The notes under the pieces are model-generated. The model saw only the letters and a program-made list of their open reading frames with translations, did no database searches and was not told the origin of the DNA. Source: Clostridiaceae bacterium (GTDB taxonomy: Bacteria; Bacillota; Clostridia; TANB77; CAG-508). From it: DNA of 40,485 nucleotides. The stretch spans positions 1-40,485 of the forward strand of contig JAAZCX010000002.1 of assembly GCA_012513065.1 (NCBI GenBank). The letters are read 5' to 3'. Shown here in pieces: positions 9,602-20,191 of the stretch (positions are counted from its first letter, which is position 1; the number at the start of each line of letters is the position of its first letter). Position numbers and translations under genes: made by a program.

Positions 9602-10393
9602 ATGGAATTTATAAAGTCAATTTTGAAAAATAGAAAATTAATATGGCAATTAGGTAAAAATGATTTTAAAAATCGTTTTGCTAGTACTAGTTTAGGAAGT
9701 ATATGGGGATTTTTACAACCATTTGTATTTATGTTTACATATGTAATAGTTTTTCAATATATATTAAAAACAGGAAGTGCAGGAAATGATCCATATGTAG
9801 TTTGGTTTTTACCTGCAATGGCTATGTGGCAATGGATAAATGACAGTATATTATCAGCAAGCATGTCAATAAGAACATATAGCTATTTAGTAAAAAAAGT
9901 AGTATTTCCTGTTGATGTAATACCTACAATTTCAATTGTCGCTTCAAGTTTTGTTGCTTTATTTTTAATAGTAGTAGCTACAATTGTATGTATAATATTT
10001 GGATATATTCCAAATATACTTGAACTATTATATGTTATTTTTGCAACATATTGCTTTATTATAGCAGTTACTAGATTCACATCTGCAGTTACAACAATAG
10101 TTCCAGATTTTTCTAATTTGCTTGGAATAGTAATGCAATTATTTTTCTGGTTTACACCAGTAGTATGGAATTTAAACATGTTATCTAACCATCAAACGAT
10201 ATTAACAATTATGAAATGCACACCATTTACTTATTTAATTACTACATTTAGAGAAGTGTTTATTCAAGGAAATATAATTTCAGATAATAATTTCATATTT
10301 ACAATAGCTTTTTGGATTATAACAATAGTTATGTTTGTATGGGGTAACAGTGTATTTAAAAGAAATAAAAAAGATTTTGCAGATGTATTATAG
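9602..10393 (+). CDS. Polysaccharide ABC exporter permease (Wzm/TagG-like)
   Basis: GSIWGFLQPFVFMFTYVIVF and FFWFTPVVWN; ABC-2 type, adjacent to cognate ATPase. Confidence 0.92.
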   Translation: MEFIKSILKNRKLIWQLGKNDFKNRFASTSLGSIWGFLQPFVFMFTYVIVFQYILKTGSAGNDPYVVWFLPAMAMWQWINDSILSASMSIRTYSYLVKKVVFPVDVIPTISIVASSFVALFLIVVATIVCIIFGYIPNILELLYVIFATYCFIIAVTRFTSAVTTIVPDFSNLLGIVMQLFFWFTPVVWNLNMLSNHQTILTIMKCTPFTYLITTFREVFIQGNIISDNNFIFTIAFWIITIVMFVWGNSVFKRNKKDFADVL

Positions 10394-10414
10394 AAAAGGA
10401 GAAAAATAAAATTT

Positions 10415-11716
10415 ATGTGTCAAGAAGAAAATGTAGTTGAAATAAAAAACTTAGTTAAAGACTATAAAATGTTTACAAAAAAACAAGACAGATTAATAGA
10501 AGTAATTTTTCCTATAATAAAAAAACATTCTAATTTTAGAGCAATGAACAATTTGGATTTAACAATAAAAAAAGGAGAAGTATTAGGAATACTTGGAAAA
10601 AATGGCGCTGGAAAATCAACGTTACTTAAAATGATAACAGGTGTAGTAGTTCCTACTTTCGGAGAATTAAAAGTAAACGGAAAAATAAGTTCTCTTTTAG
10701 AATTAGGTACAGCATTTAATATGGAATTGAGCGGATTAGAAAACATTTATCAACATGGACAAGTTATGGGACTTACAAAAAAAGAAATAGAAGAAAAGAA
10801 ACAGGAGATAATTGATTTTGCAGATATAGGTGATCATTTATATCAACCAGTTAAAACATATTCTTCTGGAATGTTCGCAAGGCTAGCATTTGCTTGTGCA
10901 ATAAATGTAAATCCTGATATATTAATAGTAGATGAAGTACTTTCAGTAGGAGATATGGCATTTCAATTAAAATGTTTTAAAAAATTTCAAGATTTTAAAG
11001 AAAAAGGAAAAACTATATTATTTGTAACTCATAATGTTTCTGATGTCTTAAAAAACTGTACCAGAGCTATAATATTAGAAAATGGTAGTAAAACATTTGA
11101 CGGAGATGTAAAAGAAGGAGTAGAACTATATAAAAAAGTAATTACTGGAAATAATAGTAATAATAGCGATAATAAAGAACATAAAATCATAGAAAACAAA
11201 AAAAATAAAAAAGTTGAAAAACAAGACAATTGGAAATCTCATTTTAATGAAAATCCAAATATAATAGAATATGGAAATTTAAAGGCAGAAGTTATAGATT
11301 ATGGAGTATTTGATGATAAAGGAAATTTTTTAGCATCAATTGATAACGATAAAGAAATAATATTAAAATCAAAAATTAGATTTAACGAAACAATAGATAA
11401 TCCAATCTTTACTATGACAATAAAAGATTTTAATGGAATTGAAATTGTAGGAACTAACACTATGAATGAAAAAATATATCCAGGTAAATTTGAAAAAGAT
11501 GAGATAGTTACAGTAGAATTCAAACAAGTATTACCACTTGCACCTAACAAATACACATTATCTTTTAGCTGTACATATATTAACAGCAAAGGTGAACTAG
11601 AAGTATTAAATAGAAAATATGAAGCACTATTAATTGAAATTATTTCATCAAAAGATTGTGTAGGATTTTTAAGAATAAATCCTGAAATTAAAATTTTGAA
11701 AGCTAATAATGAATAA
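10415..11716 (+). CDS. Polysaccharide ABC exporter ATPase with C-terminal Wzt-like domain
   Basis: GKNGAGKSTLLKMI Walker A, YSSGMFARLAFA signature, DEVLSVGD; about 150-aa beta-rich C-terminal extension. Confidence 0.92.
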   Translation: MCQEENVVEIKNLVKDYKMFTKKQDRLIEVIFPIIKKHSNFRAMNNLDLTIKKGEVLGILGKNGAGKSTLLKMITGVVVPTFGELKVNGKISSLLELGTAFNMELSGLENIYQHGQVMGLTKKEIEEKKQEIIDFADIGDHLYQPVKTYSSGMFARLAFACAINVNPDILIVDEVLSVGDMAFQLKCFKKFQDFKEKGKTILFVTHNVSDVLKNCTRAIILENGSKTFDGDVKEGVELYKKVITGNNSNNSDNKEHKIIENKKNKKVEKQDNWKSHFNENPNIIEYGNLKAEVIDYGVFDDKGNFLASIDNDKEIILKSKIRFNETIDNPIFTMTIKDFNGIEIVGTNTMNEKIYPGKFEKDEIVTVEFKQVLPLAPNKYTLSFSCTYINSKGELEVLNRKYEALLIEIISSKDCVGFLRINPEIKILKANNE

Positions 11717-11732
11717 TAAGGAAAAATAAAAT

Positions 11733-12638
11733 ATGAAAAAAACTTTTAAAAAATCTGTTATTTTTGGAATTGCTGTAGTTTTATTTATAAGTATTACTAT
11801 AGGAATACTATTATTTAATACAAATATTGGTGATAATAAAATAATACAATTATCTGCACAAAGTTCAAGACAAATGATGGGATATATTATTATAACTAAA
11901 AATAATAATTTAATAGTTATAGATGGTGGAACAACTGAGGATACAGAAAATTTAGTTAAACAAATAAAAAACAACGGTGGACAAGTAGATGCTTGGTTCT
12001 TAACACATATACATGATGATCATGTTGGAGCATTTACAGAAATAATAAATAATGAGTCTATTAATGTAAAAAAGATTTATGTATCAATAAATGAATTTCA
12101 GTGGTATGAAGAAAATGAACCAACTAGAATAGAATTCACAAATAAAGTGTTTGATTTATTATCAGAAGAAAATATAAAACAAAAAATTGAAGAAGTTTTT
12201 TTAAATCAAATTATTACAATTGATAATATAAAAGCTGAAATATTAGGAATAAAAAATCCTGAAATCACTCAAAATGCAGGAAATGAACAAAGTATGGTAA
12301 TAAAATTTGATTCAGGAAAAACTACATTTTTAGTATTAGGAGATACAGGAGAAAATAGTAGTAAAAAATTATTAGAAAAGCAGAAAGATAAACTAAAAAG
12401 TAATATTGTACAAATGGCACATCATGGACAAGCAGGAGCGACAGAAGAATTGTACAATGAAATAAAGCCTAATATTTGCTTATGGCCAACTCCAGAATGG
12501 CTTTGGAATAATGATGCAGGACAAGGAGAAAATTCAGGAGAATGGAAGACTTTTGAAACAAGAAATTGGATGAAAGAATTAAAAGTAAATAAAAATTATG
12601 TATCAAAAGATGGAGATTTAACTATTAAAATAAAATAA
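11733..12638 (+). CDS. Membrane-anchored MBL-fold hydrolase
   Basis: N-terminal TM segment; DGGTTEDTENLVKQI and THIHDDHVGAF (HxHxDH); LVLGDTGE; AHHGQ. Confidence 0.85.
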   Translation: MKKTFKKSVIFGIAVVLFISITIGILLFNTNIGDNKIIQLSAQSSRQMMGYIIITKNNNLIVIDGGTTEDTENLVKQIKNNGGQVDAWFLTHIHDDHVGAFTEIINNESINVKKIYVSINEFQWYEENEPTRIEFTNKVFDLLSEENIKQKIEEVFLNQIITIDNIKAEILGIKNPEITQNAGNEQSMVIKFDSGKTTFLVLGDTGENSSKKLLEKQKDKLKSNIVQMAHHGQAGATEELYNEIKPNICLWPTPEWLWNNDAGQGENSGEWKTFETRNWMKELKVNKNYVSKDGDLTIKIK

Positions 12639-12652
12639 AAAGGAAGATAAAT

Positions 12653-13642
12653 ATGGAGCAAATAGATATTTTACTAGCAACTTACAATGGAGAGAAATAT
12701 TTAATAGAACAAATAGAAAGTATTTTAAATCAAACATATTCTAATTTTAGATTGTTAATATCAGACGATTGCTCAAATGATAATACTAGAAAAATACTAA
12801 AAGAATATGAAACTAAAGATAAAAGAATAAAAGTATTTTATCAAGAAAAAAATTTAGGATATGTTAAAAACTTTGAATTTTTACTTACAAAAGTAGAAAA
12901 TGATATTTATATGCTCTCAGATCAAGATGATGTATGGATTAAAGAAAAAATAGAAAAAACATATAAAAAGTTGAAAGAAGAAAATTCTGATTTAGTTTTT
13001 ACTGATTTAGAAGTTGTAAATGAAAAATTAGAAACAATAACTTCATCTTTTAATGATTACATGTTGCTTTCTAGAAAAATAAAAAATTACTATACAGATT
13101 ACAGAATGCAATATTTATATAACTGTATAACAGGATGTACTTTAATGTCTAAAAAATCTTTTTTAGATAAAATAATACCAATACCAACAGATTCAAAATA
13201 TGTAATACATGATAGTTGGATTGGATTAATCGTTTCTTTATATGGAAAAGTAATATATTTGGATGAGAAAACGATTAAATATAGACAACATGGAAACAAT
13301 GAAGTAGGAATAGATAAAATTTCACATAAATATAAGAAAATAGAAGATGTAAGAAATTTATTTATAGAAGTAAAACTAATGTTATTTAAAACATATGTTA
13401 ATAACGAAAAATGTTTTCCGGATGATTTAAAAAAACAAAATAAGAAAGCATTAGAATATTTTGAAATGTTACAAAATAAAAAAAATATGAACTTTAAAAA
13501 TTGGAATATATTCTATAAACTTTATAAAACAGAGACATTTTCATATTATATTAAAAATTTTATGATATTGAATATGCCACTAATAACTAATATTCCTTTT
13601 AAAATAAGACATTATATATTAAAACTAAGAGGAAAAAGATAA
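12653..13642 (+). CDS. GT2 family glycosyltransferase
   Basis: DILLATYNGEKYLIEQIESILNQTY, SDQDDVW. Confidence 0.9.
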   Translation: MEQIDILLATYNGEKYLIEQIESILNQTYSNFRLLISDDCSNDNTRKILKEYETKDKRIKVFYQEKNLGYVKNFEFLLTKVENDIYMLSDQDDVWIKEKIEKTYKKLKEENSDLVFTDLEVVNEKLETITSSFNDYMLLSRKIKNYYTDYRMQYLYNCITGCTLMSKKSFLDKIIPIPTDSKYVIHDSWIGLIVSLYGKVIYLDEKTIKYRQHGNNEVGIDKISHKYKKIEDVRNLFIEVKLMLFKTYVNNEKCFPDDLKKQNKKALEYFEMLQNKKNMNFKNWNIFYKLYKTETFSYYIKNFMILNMPLITNIPFKIRHYILKLRGKR

Positions 13643-13676
13643 AATCTAAAGATTAAAACTAAAGATAAAAACTAAA
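13638..13676 (+). repeat. Three tandem 13-bp units
   Basis: gataaaatctaaa / gattaaaactaaa / gataaaaactaaa, contiguous. Confidence 0.8.
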
Positions 13677-13723
13677 AATTAACACACACATACATATAAG
13701 TGTAAAAGGGAGATATATAAAAT

Positions 13724-15448
13724 ATGAAATATAATCTAGATTATTATAAAAATGAAACAGACAATAAACCTATTTCAGAAGAATACGAAGAAGTATTACA
13801 AAAAGTAAATTCAGTAGATAGTAATTTTTCAGATACCCTTGATAAAAATTCAAAAATAAAAAATATATTAGCCTTATCTGAAATAAGAGAAAATATATTA
13901 AATTGGTATAAATTCAAAAATGATTGTGATATTTTAGAAATGAATGCAAATTACGGAGAAATAACAGGTCTATTATGTGAAAAAGCAAAAAATGTTATAT
14001 CTATAGAAACTTCAGAAAAATATGCACAAATAATAAAGAAAAGATATTTAAATAAAGATAATCTAGAATTAATAGTAGGAAATATAGAAAATATAGAAAT
14101 AAATAGAAAATTTGATTATATTGTAATAGTTGGAATTACAGAACAATTAAAAGAATATTTAGAATATGCAAAAGAACATATAAATGAAAAAGGAAAAATA
14201 TTAATTGCAGTAAATAATAAATTTGGAGTAAAAGCATGGATAACTATAAAAGATGATGCAAAAGTAGTTGGAAATGATAAAACTGCTATTTCTAAAATGA
14301 AATTAGATACTTTATTAGAAGGTTTAGAACATAAATATTATTATCCATTACCTGACTATAAATTACCAAACATTATATATACGGAAAATAATATGCCAAA
14401 TATGATAAATATATATAGAGATTTAACGTATAAAGATGAAAGTGTTAATTTTAAAGAAATTGATGCATTTAAAGAAATAATAAACAATAATTCAGAAGAT
14501 TTTAAAAATTTTGCTAATTCTTTTTTAATAGAAGCTTCAAAACAACAATTAGAAGATAACAAAATAAAATTTATAACTTTTTCAAATATAAGAAAAGATG
14601 AATATAGAATAAAAACAGTTATTGAAGAAAAAGAAGTGTATAAAACTAACATAAATAACAAATCAAAGAAACATATAGAAAATCTAAAAAAGAATATTGA
14701 CATATTAAGAGAATTAAATATTAATACATTGGATAGTTATGATGAAAATAAAATTATAAGTAAATATGTTAATGATGAAAATCTAGAAAACAAATTAATA
14801 AGAATTTTTAAAGAAAATGGGAAAGAAGAATTTTTTAAAGAAATTAAAAAATATAAAGAGTTTTTAGAAAGTAAATTACAAGTAACAAATGAAATAGATA
14901 AAAATGTCTTTACAGAGTATAAAATCAATTGCCAAAATGAAGATTTTGAAAAATTAACATTTGTAAAATATGGACTATGGGATTTAATATTTCAAAACTG
15001 TTTTATCATAAATGATGAATATTGTTTTTATGATCAAGAATGGAAAGAAGAAAATGTACCAGTAGAATATATATTATATAGAGCAATTATATATTTTAAC
15101 GGAATCAAAAAATATATTTCTGATGAAGACATATTTGAAAAATTTAATTTAAAAGATTATTTAGAAGTGTTTAAGAAACTAGATGATAAATTACAAGAAA
15201 AAATAAGAAAACCAATGATTTGGAAAATTCATACTGAAGAAGAATTCATTAAGAATAAGAATCATAAGTTGAAATTAGAAATACAAGAAAAGGAACAGGA
15301 AATAACTAATTTAAAAAATGAAATTGAAAATTTAAAGAAATCAAATATTGATAATAATAATCAATTAAAAATAATAGAAAGTTCTTTATCTTGGAAAATT
15401 ACAAAACCATTAAGAATAATTAGAAAAATGACTTATAAAAGCAAATAG
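13724..15448 (+). CDS. Methyltransferase-like + kinase-like + coiled-coil protein (WbdD-like architecture)
   Basis: Rossmann-type region LEMNANYGEITGLLCEKAKNVISIE; kinase-like WDLIFQNCFIINDEYCFYDQEW (D420/N425/D437); C-terminal heptad-rich region. Confidence 0.65.
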   Translation: MKYNLDYYKNETDNKPISEEYEEVLQKVNSVDSNFSDTLDKNSKIKNILALSEIRENILNWYKFKNDCDILEMNANYGEITGLLCEKAKNVISIETSEKYAQIIKKRYLNKDNLELIVGNIENIEINRKFDYIVIVGITEQLKEYLEYAKEHINEKGKILIAVNNKFGVKAWITIKDDAKVVGNDKTAISKMKLDTLLEGLEHKYYYPLPDYKLPNIIYTENNMPNMINIYRDLTYKDESVNFKEIDAFKEIINNNSEDFKNFANSFLIEASKQQLEDNKIKFITFSNIRKDEYRIKTVIEEKEVYKTNINNKSKKHIENLKKNIDILRELNINTLDSYDENKIISKYVNDENLENKLIRIFKENGKEEFFKEIKKYKEFLESKLQVTNEIDKNVFTEYKINCQNEDFEKLTFVKYGLWDLIFQNCFIINDEYCFYDQEWKEENVPVEYILYRAIIYFNGIKKYISDEDIFEKFNLKDYLEVFKKLDDKLQEKIRKPMIWKIHTEEEFIKNKNHKLKLEIQEKEQEITNLKNEIENLKKSNIDNNNQLKIIESSLSWKITKPLRIIRKMTYKSK

Positions 15449-15462
15449 AGAAGGAATAAAAT

Positions 15463-17280
15463 ATGAATATAACAAATATAAAAAATCAAATTAAATATTA
15501 TAAAAACAAGTATGGGATTAAACAAACTATAAAAAAATGTTTTAATAAGATATGGATGAAAATCAAATTTATATTTAAAAATAGAGATATTTATGGAATG
15601 GATGATTATCATAGATGGATTTACTTTAATGAGCCAACTAAAAAAGAAATAGAAGAACAAAGAAAAGAAGTATTCAAATTCCAACCTAAAATTAGTATAA
15701 TAGTTCCAATGTATAATACTCCTATTAAGTTTTTCAAAGAATTAGTGGATAATATGATAGGACAAACTTATACAAATTGGGAATTATGCTTAGCAGATGG
15801 AAGCGAAAAGAAAAATGAAGAAATTAAAAATATTGTAAAAAAAGATGAAAGAATAAAATATAAATTTTTAAATGAAAATAAAGGAATTTCTTCAAATACA
15901 AATCAAGCGCTAAAATTAGCTACAGGGGATTATATAGCACTTTTAGATCATGATGATTTATTACCAGTATTTTCTTTATATGAAGTGGTAAAAACAATTA
16001 ATGAAAATCCAGATGTAGAATTTATTTATACTGATGAAGATAAATGTACAAATATAAACAATAGATATGATCCACATTTTAAACCAGATTTTGCAATAGA
16101 TACTTTAAGATCTGTTAATTATATATGTCATTTTAGTATATTTAAGAAAGAATTAATAGATAGACTTAAAGGATTTAAAACTGAATTTGATGGTGCACAA
16201 GATTATGATATGTTTTTAAGAATGTCAGAAAATACAAAAAAAATTGTACATATTCCAAAAATATTATACCATTGGAGAGTACATCCTAATTCTACAGCTG
16301 CAACAACTGCTGGAGATGCTAAACCATATGCTTTCCAAGCAGGAAAAAGAGCAATAGAAGCACACTTAGAAAGATGTGGGTTAAAAGGGATAGTAGAATA
16401 TGGTGTTAGTTTAGGAATATATAGAGTAATTTACAATGTAGTAGAAGAAAAGAAAGTTTCTATTATTATACCAAATATGGACCATATAGAAGTTTTAAAA
16501 GTATGTATTAATTCAATAATTGAAAAAACTACATACAAAAATTATGAAATTATAATAGTTGAAAATAATAGTAAAAAAGAAGAAACTTTTGAATATTACA
16601 AACAAATCGAAAAAAATGAAAAAATTAAAATTGTCTATTATGAAGAAAAAAAATTCAACTATTCTAAGATAATTAATTTTGGTGTAAAACAATCAACAGG
16701 TGAATACATAATTCAATTAAATAATGATACAGAATTAATAACACCAAATTGGCTTGAAGAATTAGTAGGATATGCACAAAGAAAAGATATTGGAGCAGTT
16801 GGAGTGAAATTATATTATCCAGATAATACAATTCAACATAATGGAGTTATTATTGGAATAGGTGGAGTTGGAGGACACATTCTAAAAAATCTTCCAAAAG
16901 ATAAAAGAGGATATTTTGCAAGAGATAGCTTCGTACAAAATTTAAGTGCTGTAACAGCTGCATGTATTATTTCTAGAAAAGAAATATATGAAGAAGTTGG
17001 TTACATGGATGAAAAATTTGAAGTTGCTTTCAATGACTTAGATTTTTGCTTAAAAATAAGAGAAAAAGGATATTTAATAGCAATAGATCCATTTGTTGAA
17101 CTTATACATTATGAATCAAAATCAAGAGGATATGAAGATACAGAGGAAAAAAGAAAAAGATTTCAAGGAGAAATAAATAGATTCAAAGAAAAATGGAATA
17201 CAATTTTAGAAAAAGGTGATCCATATTTCAATCCTAATTTTAGATTAGACATTGAAGACTATAAAATTAAAAATGATTAA
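15463..17280 (+). CDS. Two-domain GT2 glycosyltransferase
   Basis: ISIIVPMYNTPIKFFKELVDNMIGQTY, LLDHDDLL; second domain VSIIIPNMDHIEVLKVCINSI, LNNDTE. Confidence 0.9.
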   Translation: MNITNIKNQIKYYKNKYGIKQTIKKCFNKIWMKIKFIFKNRDIYGMDDYHRWIYFNEPTKKEIEEQRKEVFKFQPKISIIVPMYNTPIKFFKELVDNMIGQTYTNWELCLADGSEKKNEEIKNIVKKDERIKYKFLNENKGISSNTNQALKLATGDYIALLDHDDLLPVFSLYEVVKTINENPDVEFIYTDEDKCTNINNRYDPHFKPDFAIDTLRSVNYICHFSIFKKELIDRLKGFKTEFDGAQDYDMFLRMSENTKKIVHIPKILYHWRVHPNSTAATTAGDAKPYAFQAGKRAIEAHLERCGLKGIVEYGVSLGIYRVIYNVVEEKKVSIIIPNMDHIEVLKVCINSIIEKTTYKNYEIIIVENNSKKEETFEYYKQIEKNEKIKIVYYEEKKFNYSKIINFGVKQSTGEYIIQLNNDTELITPNWLEELVGYAQRKDIGAVGVKLYYPDNTIQHNGVIIGIGGVGGHILKNLPKDKRGYFARDSFVQNLSAVTAACIISRKEIYEEVGYMDEKFEVAFNDLDFCLKIREKGYLIAIDPFVELIHYESKSRGYEDTEEKRKRFQGEINRFKEKWNTILEKGDPYFNPNFRLDIEDYKIKND

Positions 17281-17303
17281 TTACTAACTTATTAAATGAA
17301 TTT

Positions 17304-19418
17304 ATGGAGGATGTAAAGTTGAAAAATTTTATAAAAAAAGGGAATAATACAAAATTAAAATTAATAATAGCATTTGTGATATCTATAATCATATCAACAG
17401 CATTAGTTGTTATTATGCCATTAAAAATATGGGATAGACTTCCTATTTTTACAATAATTATTATGTTCGCATTTTTACATATGATATTACCTGTAAAAAG
17501 CATATATGAATTTATATATAAAAAGAGATATTTATTGGCATTAATAATATTTGCCTATATATTAATTATGTCATACTCAGGTTCATCTATAGGTATTTAT
17601 AAACATGCTATACAAGCAGAAGCAGAAAGTGTTTATTATGGACCAGTTTTAGGCCATTCTAGAGGTATAAGAAGTGATGAATGGAATGTATCAACACCAA
17701 TTGCTATATCACAAAATGTTGGAGAAAATCAATACCAATACAACAGTGATAAATTAAGAGGTTCAGATTCTACAGATGTATTATCAATTATGGGAGCACC
17801 AGTACTTGATATTACAATATTGGGTAAACCATTTAATATAGGATATTTAATTTTCGGAGCAGAAAGAGGATTATCATTTTCTTGGTATGGAAAAGTATTA
17901 GCACTTATACTTGTATCATTTGAATTTTTTATGCTAATAACAAATAAGAAAAAACTAGTATCTATGTTTGGAATGATTTTAGTTGTATTTTCAGCTGCAA
18001 CACAGTGGTGGAATATGACAGAAGTAATGATATGGGGAATGTTAGCACTAGTACTAATTGATAAATTTATGCTGACAGAAAAATTAAAAGTAAAAATTGC
18101 TTGTGCAATTGGTATTTTAATTAGTGCTATCTCATATGTATTTATCTTTTATCCAGCATGGCAAATACCATTTGCATATATTTATTTAGCTATATTTATA
18201 TGGATTATGATAAAAAACTGGAAACAATATAAAATTAATTTTAAAGATATATTAATGGTTATATTAGTTATATTAGCAGTTGCAGGAATCTTTTTACATT
18301 ATTATATTAATTCTAAAGATACATTAAATGTAGTAACAAGTACAGCTTATCCAGGAGAACGTTTTGAATTAGGAGGAAATGCAGATAATGTAGTATTTTC
18401 ATATGTTTACTCATTCTTATTCCCTTATACAAAAATGGATAATCCTTGTGAACTATCAGGAATGTTATCTTTATTCCCAATACCTATGATAGCTGCTATG
18501 GTATTTCTAATAAGAAATAAGAAAAAAGGAATCAAATCATTTTTAATTCCAATGTTACTTATAAATATATTATTTTCTGTATGGGCTTTAGTACAAACAA
18601 ATGAAATATTTGCTAGATTCACATTATTATATATGGTACCAGCAAGTAGACTTGCAGTACCATTAGGATTAGCGCAAATAATATTAATGATATATGTTAT
18701 GGGACATTGTGAAAAAGAAGATAAATTAATAGGAAAAAATACTGCAATAGTCTTATCTGTAATAGCTAGTGTTATAATACTAAGTATTGCAATAAAAACA
18801 GATAGAGAAAATGTAATGGGAGAATTAAAAAGCTATATATGTGGAATTATTGTATTAGTATCAACATTCTTATTATTTACAACAAATAAAGAAAAAAATA
18901 AAGAAAAATTAATTGGATTATTAATTCCTATTGCTCTTTTAACTGGAGCAACAGTAAATCCTATACAAAAAGGAATTAGTGTTTTAAAAGAAAAACCAAT
19001 AGCTAAAAAAGTACAAGAAGTTATTGCAAACGATCCAGAAAATAATGTATGGGTATCAGAAGTATTTCCTAATTATTTCCTAGCAAGTGGAGCAAAAGTA
19101 ATAAATTCAGTACATGCATATCCAAATTTTGAATTCTTTAAAACAGCATTAGGTGAAGAAGAATTTGAAAAAGAAGAAATTAAAAAAATATATAACAGAT
19201 ATATTCATGTAAATATTTACGTTAACGATACTGAAAATTCAATAACATTAGTGGGACAAGATTGTGCATTATTAAGAATTACTCCAGAAAGGTTGAAAGA
19301 ATTAAAAGTTAAATATATTATAACAAATAGAGAAATAGAACAATATACAACAGATGAAGTTAAGATAGATCAAATATACTCTGAAAAAGATATAATGATT
19401 TATAGTTTAAATTATTAA
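17304..19418 (+). CDS. Polytopic membrane protein of glycan locus (GT-C-like, DUF7657-like)
   Basis: 704 aa, many TMs, SRGIRSDEWNVSTPIAISQN motif. Confidence 0.6.
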   Translation: MEDVKLKNFIKKGNNTKLKLIIAFVISIIISTALVVIMPLKIWDRLPIFTIIIMFAFLHMILPVKSIYEFIYKKRYLLALIIFAYILIMSYSGSSIGIYKHAIQAEAESVYYGPVLGHSRGIRSDEWNVSTPIAISQNVGENQYQYNSDKLRGSDSTDVLSIMGAPVLDITILGKPFNIGYLIFGAERGLSFSWYGKVLALILVSFEFFMLITNKKKLVSMFGMILVVFSAATQWWNMTEVMIWGMLALVLIDKFMLTEKLKVKIACAIGILISAISYVFIFYPAWQIPFAYIYLAIFIWIMIKNWKQYKINFKDILMVILVILAVAGIFLHYYINSKDTLNVVTSTAYPGERFELGGNADNVVFSYVYSFLFPYTKMDNPCELSGMLSLFPIPMIAAMVFLIRNKKKGIKSFLIPMLLINILFSVWALVQTNEIFARFTLLYMVPASRLAVPLGLAQIILMIYVMGHCEKEDKLIGKNTAIVLSVIASVIILSIAIKTDRENVMGELKSYICGIIVLVSTFLLFTTNKEKNKEKLIGLLIPIALLTGATVNPIQKGISVLKEKPIAKKVQEVIANDPENNVWVSEVFPNYFLASGAKVINSVHAYPNFEFFKTALGEEEFEKEEIKKIYNRYIHVNIYVNDTENSITLVGQDCALLRITPERLKELKVKYIITNREIEQYTTDEVKIDQIYSEKDIMIYSLNY

Positions 19419-19476
19419 AAATGAGGTTTATAGATAAATCCATAAAATCTAAATTAGTAAAGTAGTAGAGGTAAAA

Positions 19477-20190
19477 ATGAAAGTACTATTAATTATACCA
19501 GCTTACAATGAAGAAGAAAATATTTTAAGAGTATGTAGAACAATTGAAGAATATAGTAAAGAAATTGATTATATTGTTGTTAACGACGGATCAAAAGATA
19601 ATACTTTAAAAATATTAGAAGAAAATAATTTAAAACACATAAATTTGATTAATAATTTAGGAATAGGTGGAGCAGTACAAACTGGTTATAAATATGCATA
19701 CGAAAACAATTATGATATAGCAATCCAATTTGATGGTGATGGACAACATGATGTACGTTATTTAGCTGATATTTGTGAACCTATTCTAAATAATAAAGCA
19801 AATATGGTAATTGGAACTAGATATTTAGATAAAAGTGCAAGTGAATTCCAATCTACATTTATGAGAAGATTGGGTGGAAATATAATTTCTTTTTTTATAA
19901 AAAAATGTACAAAGAAAAAAATAACAGATCCTACTTCAGGTTTTAGAGCTGCAGATAAAAAAATAATAGAAGAATTTGCAAAAGAATATCCAACTGAATA
20001 CCCAGAACCAGAGTCAACTACTTGTATGTTGTGCAAAGGATATAAAATAACAGAAGTACCAGTTAATATGAATGAGCGTATTGGTGGACAATCTTCTATT
20101 AGATTATTAAAAACAGCTGATTATATGATAAAAGTTTGTTTAGCAATTATCATAGATACAACAAATCTAAAAAAGAAGAAGGTGAAATAA
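19477..20190 (+). CDS. GT2 glycosyltransferase (DPM1-like, polyprenyl-phosphate)
   Basis: LIIPAYNEEENI, NDGSKDNTL, QFDGDGQHD. Confidence 0.9.
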   Translation: MKVLLIIPAYNEEENILRVCRTIEEYSKEIDYIVVNDGSKDNTLKILEENNLKHINLINNLGIGGAVQTGYKYAYENNYDIAIQFDGDGQHDVRYLADICEPILNNKANMVIGTRYLDKSASEFQSTFMRRLGGNIISFFIKKCTKKKITDPTSGFRAADKKIIEEFAKEYPTEYPEPESTTCMLCKGYKITEVPVNMNERIGGQSSIRLLKTADYMIKVCLAIIIDTTNLKKKKVK

Positions 20191-20191
20191 T

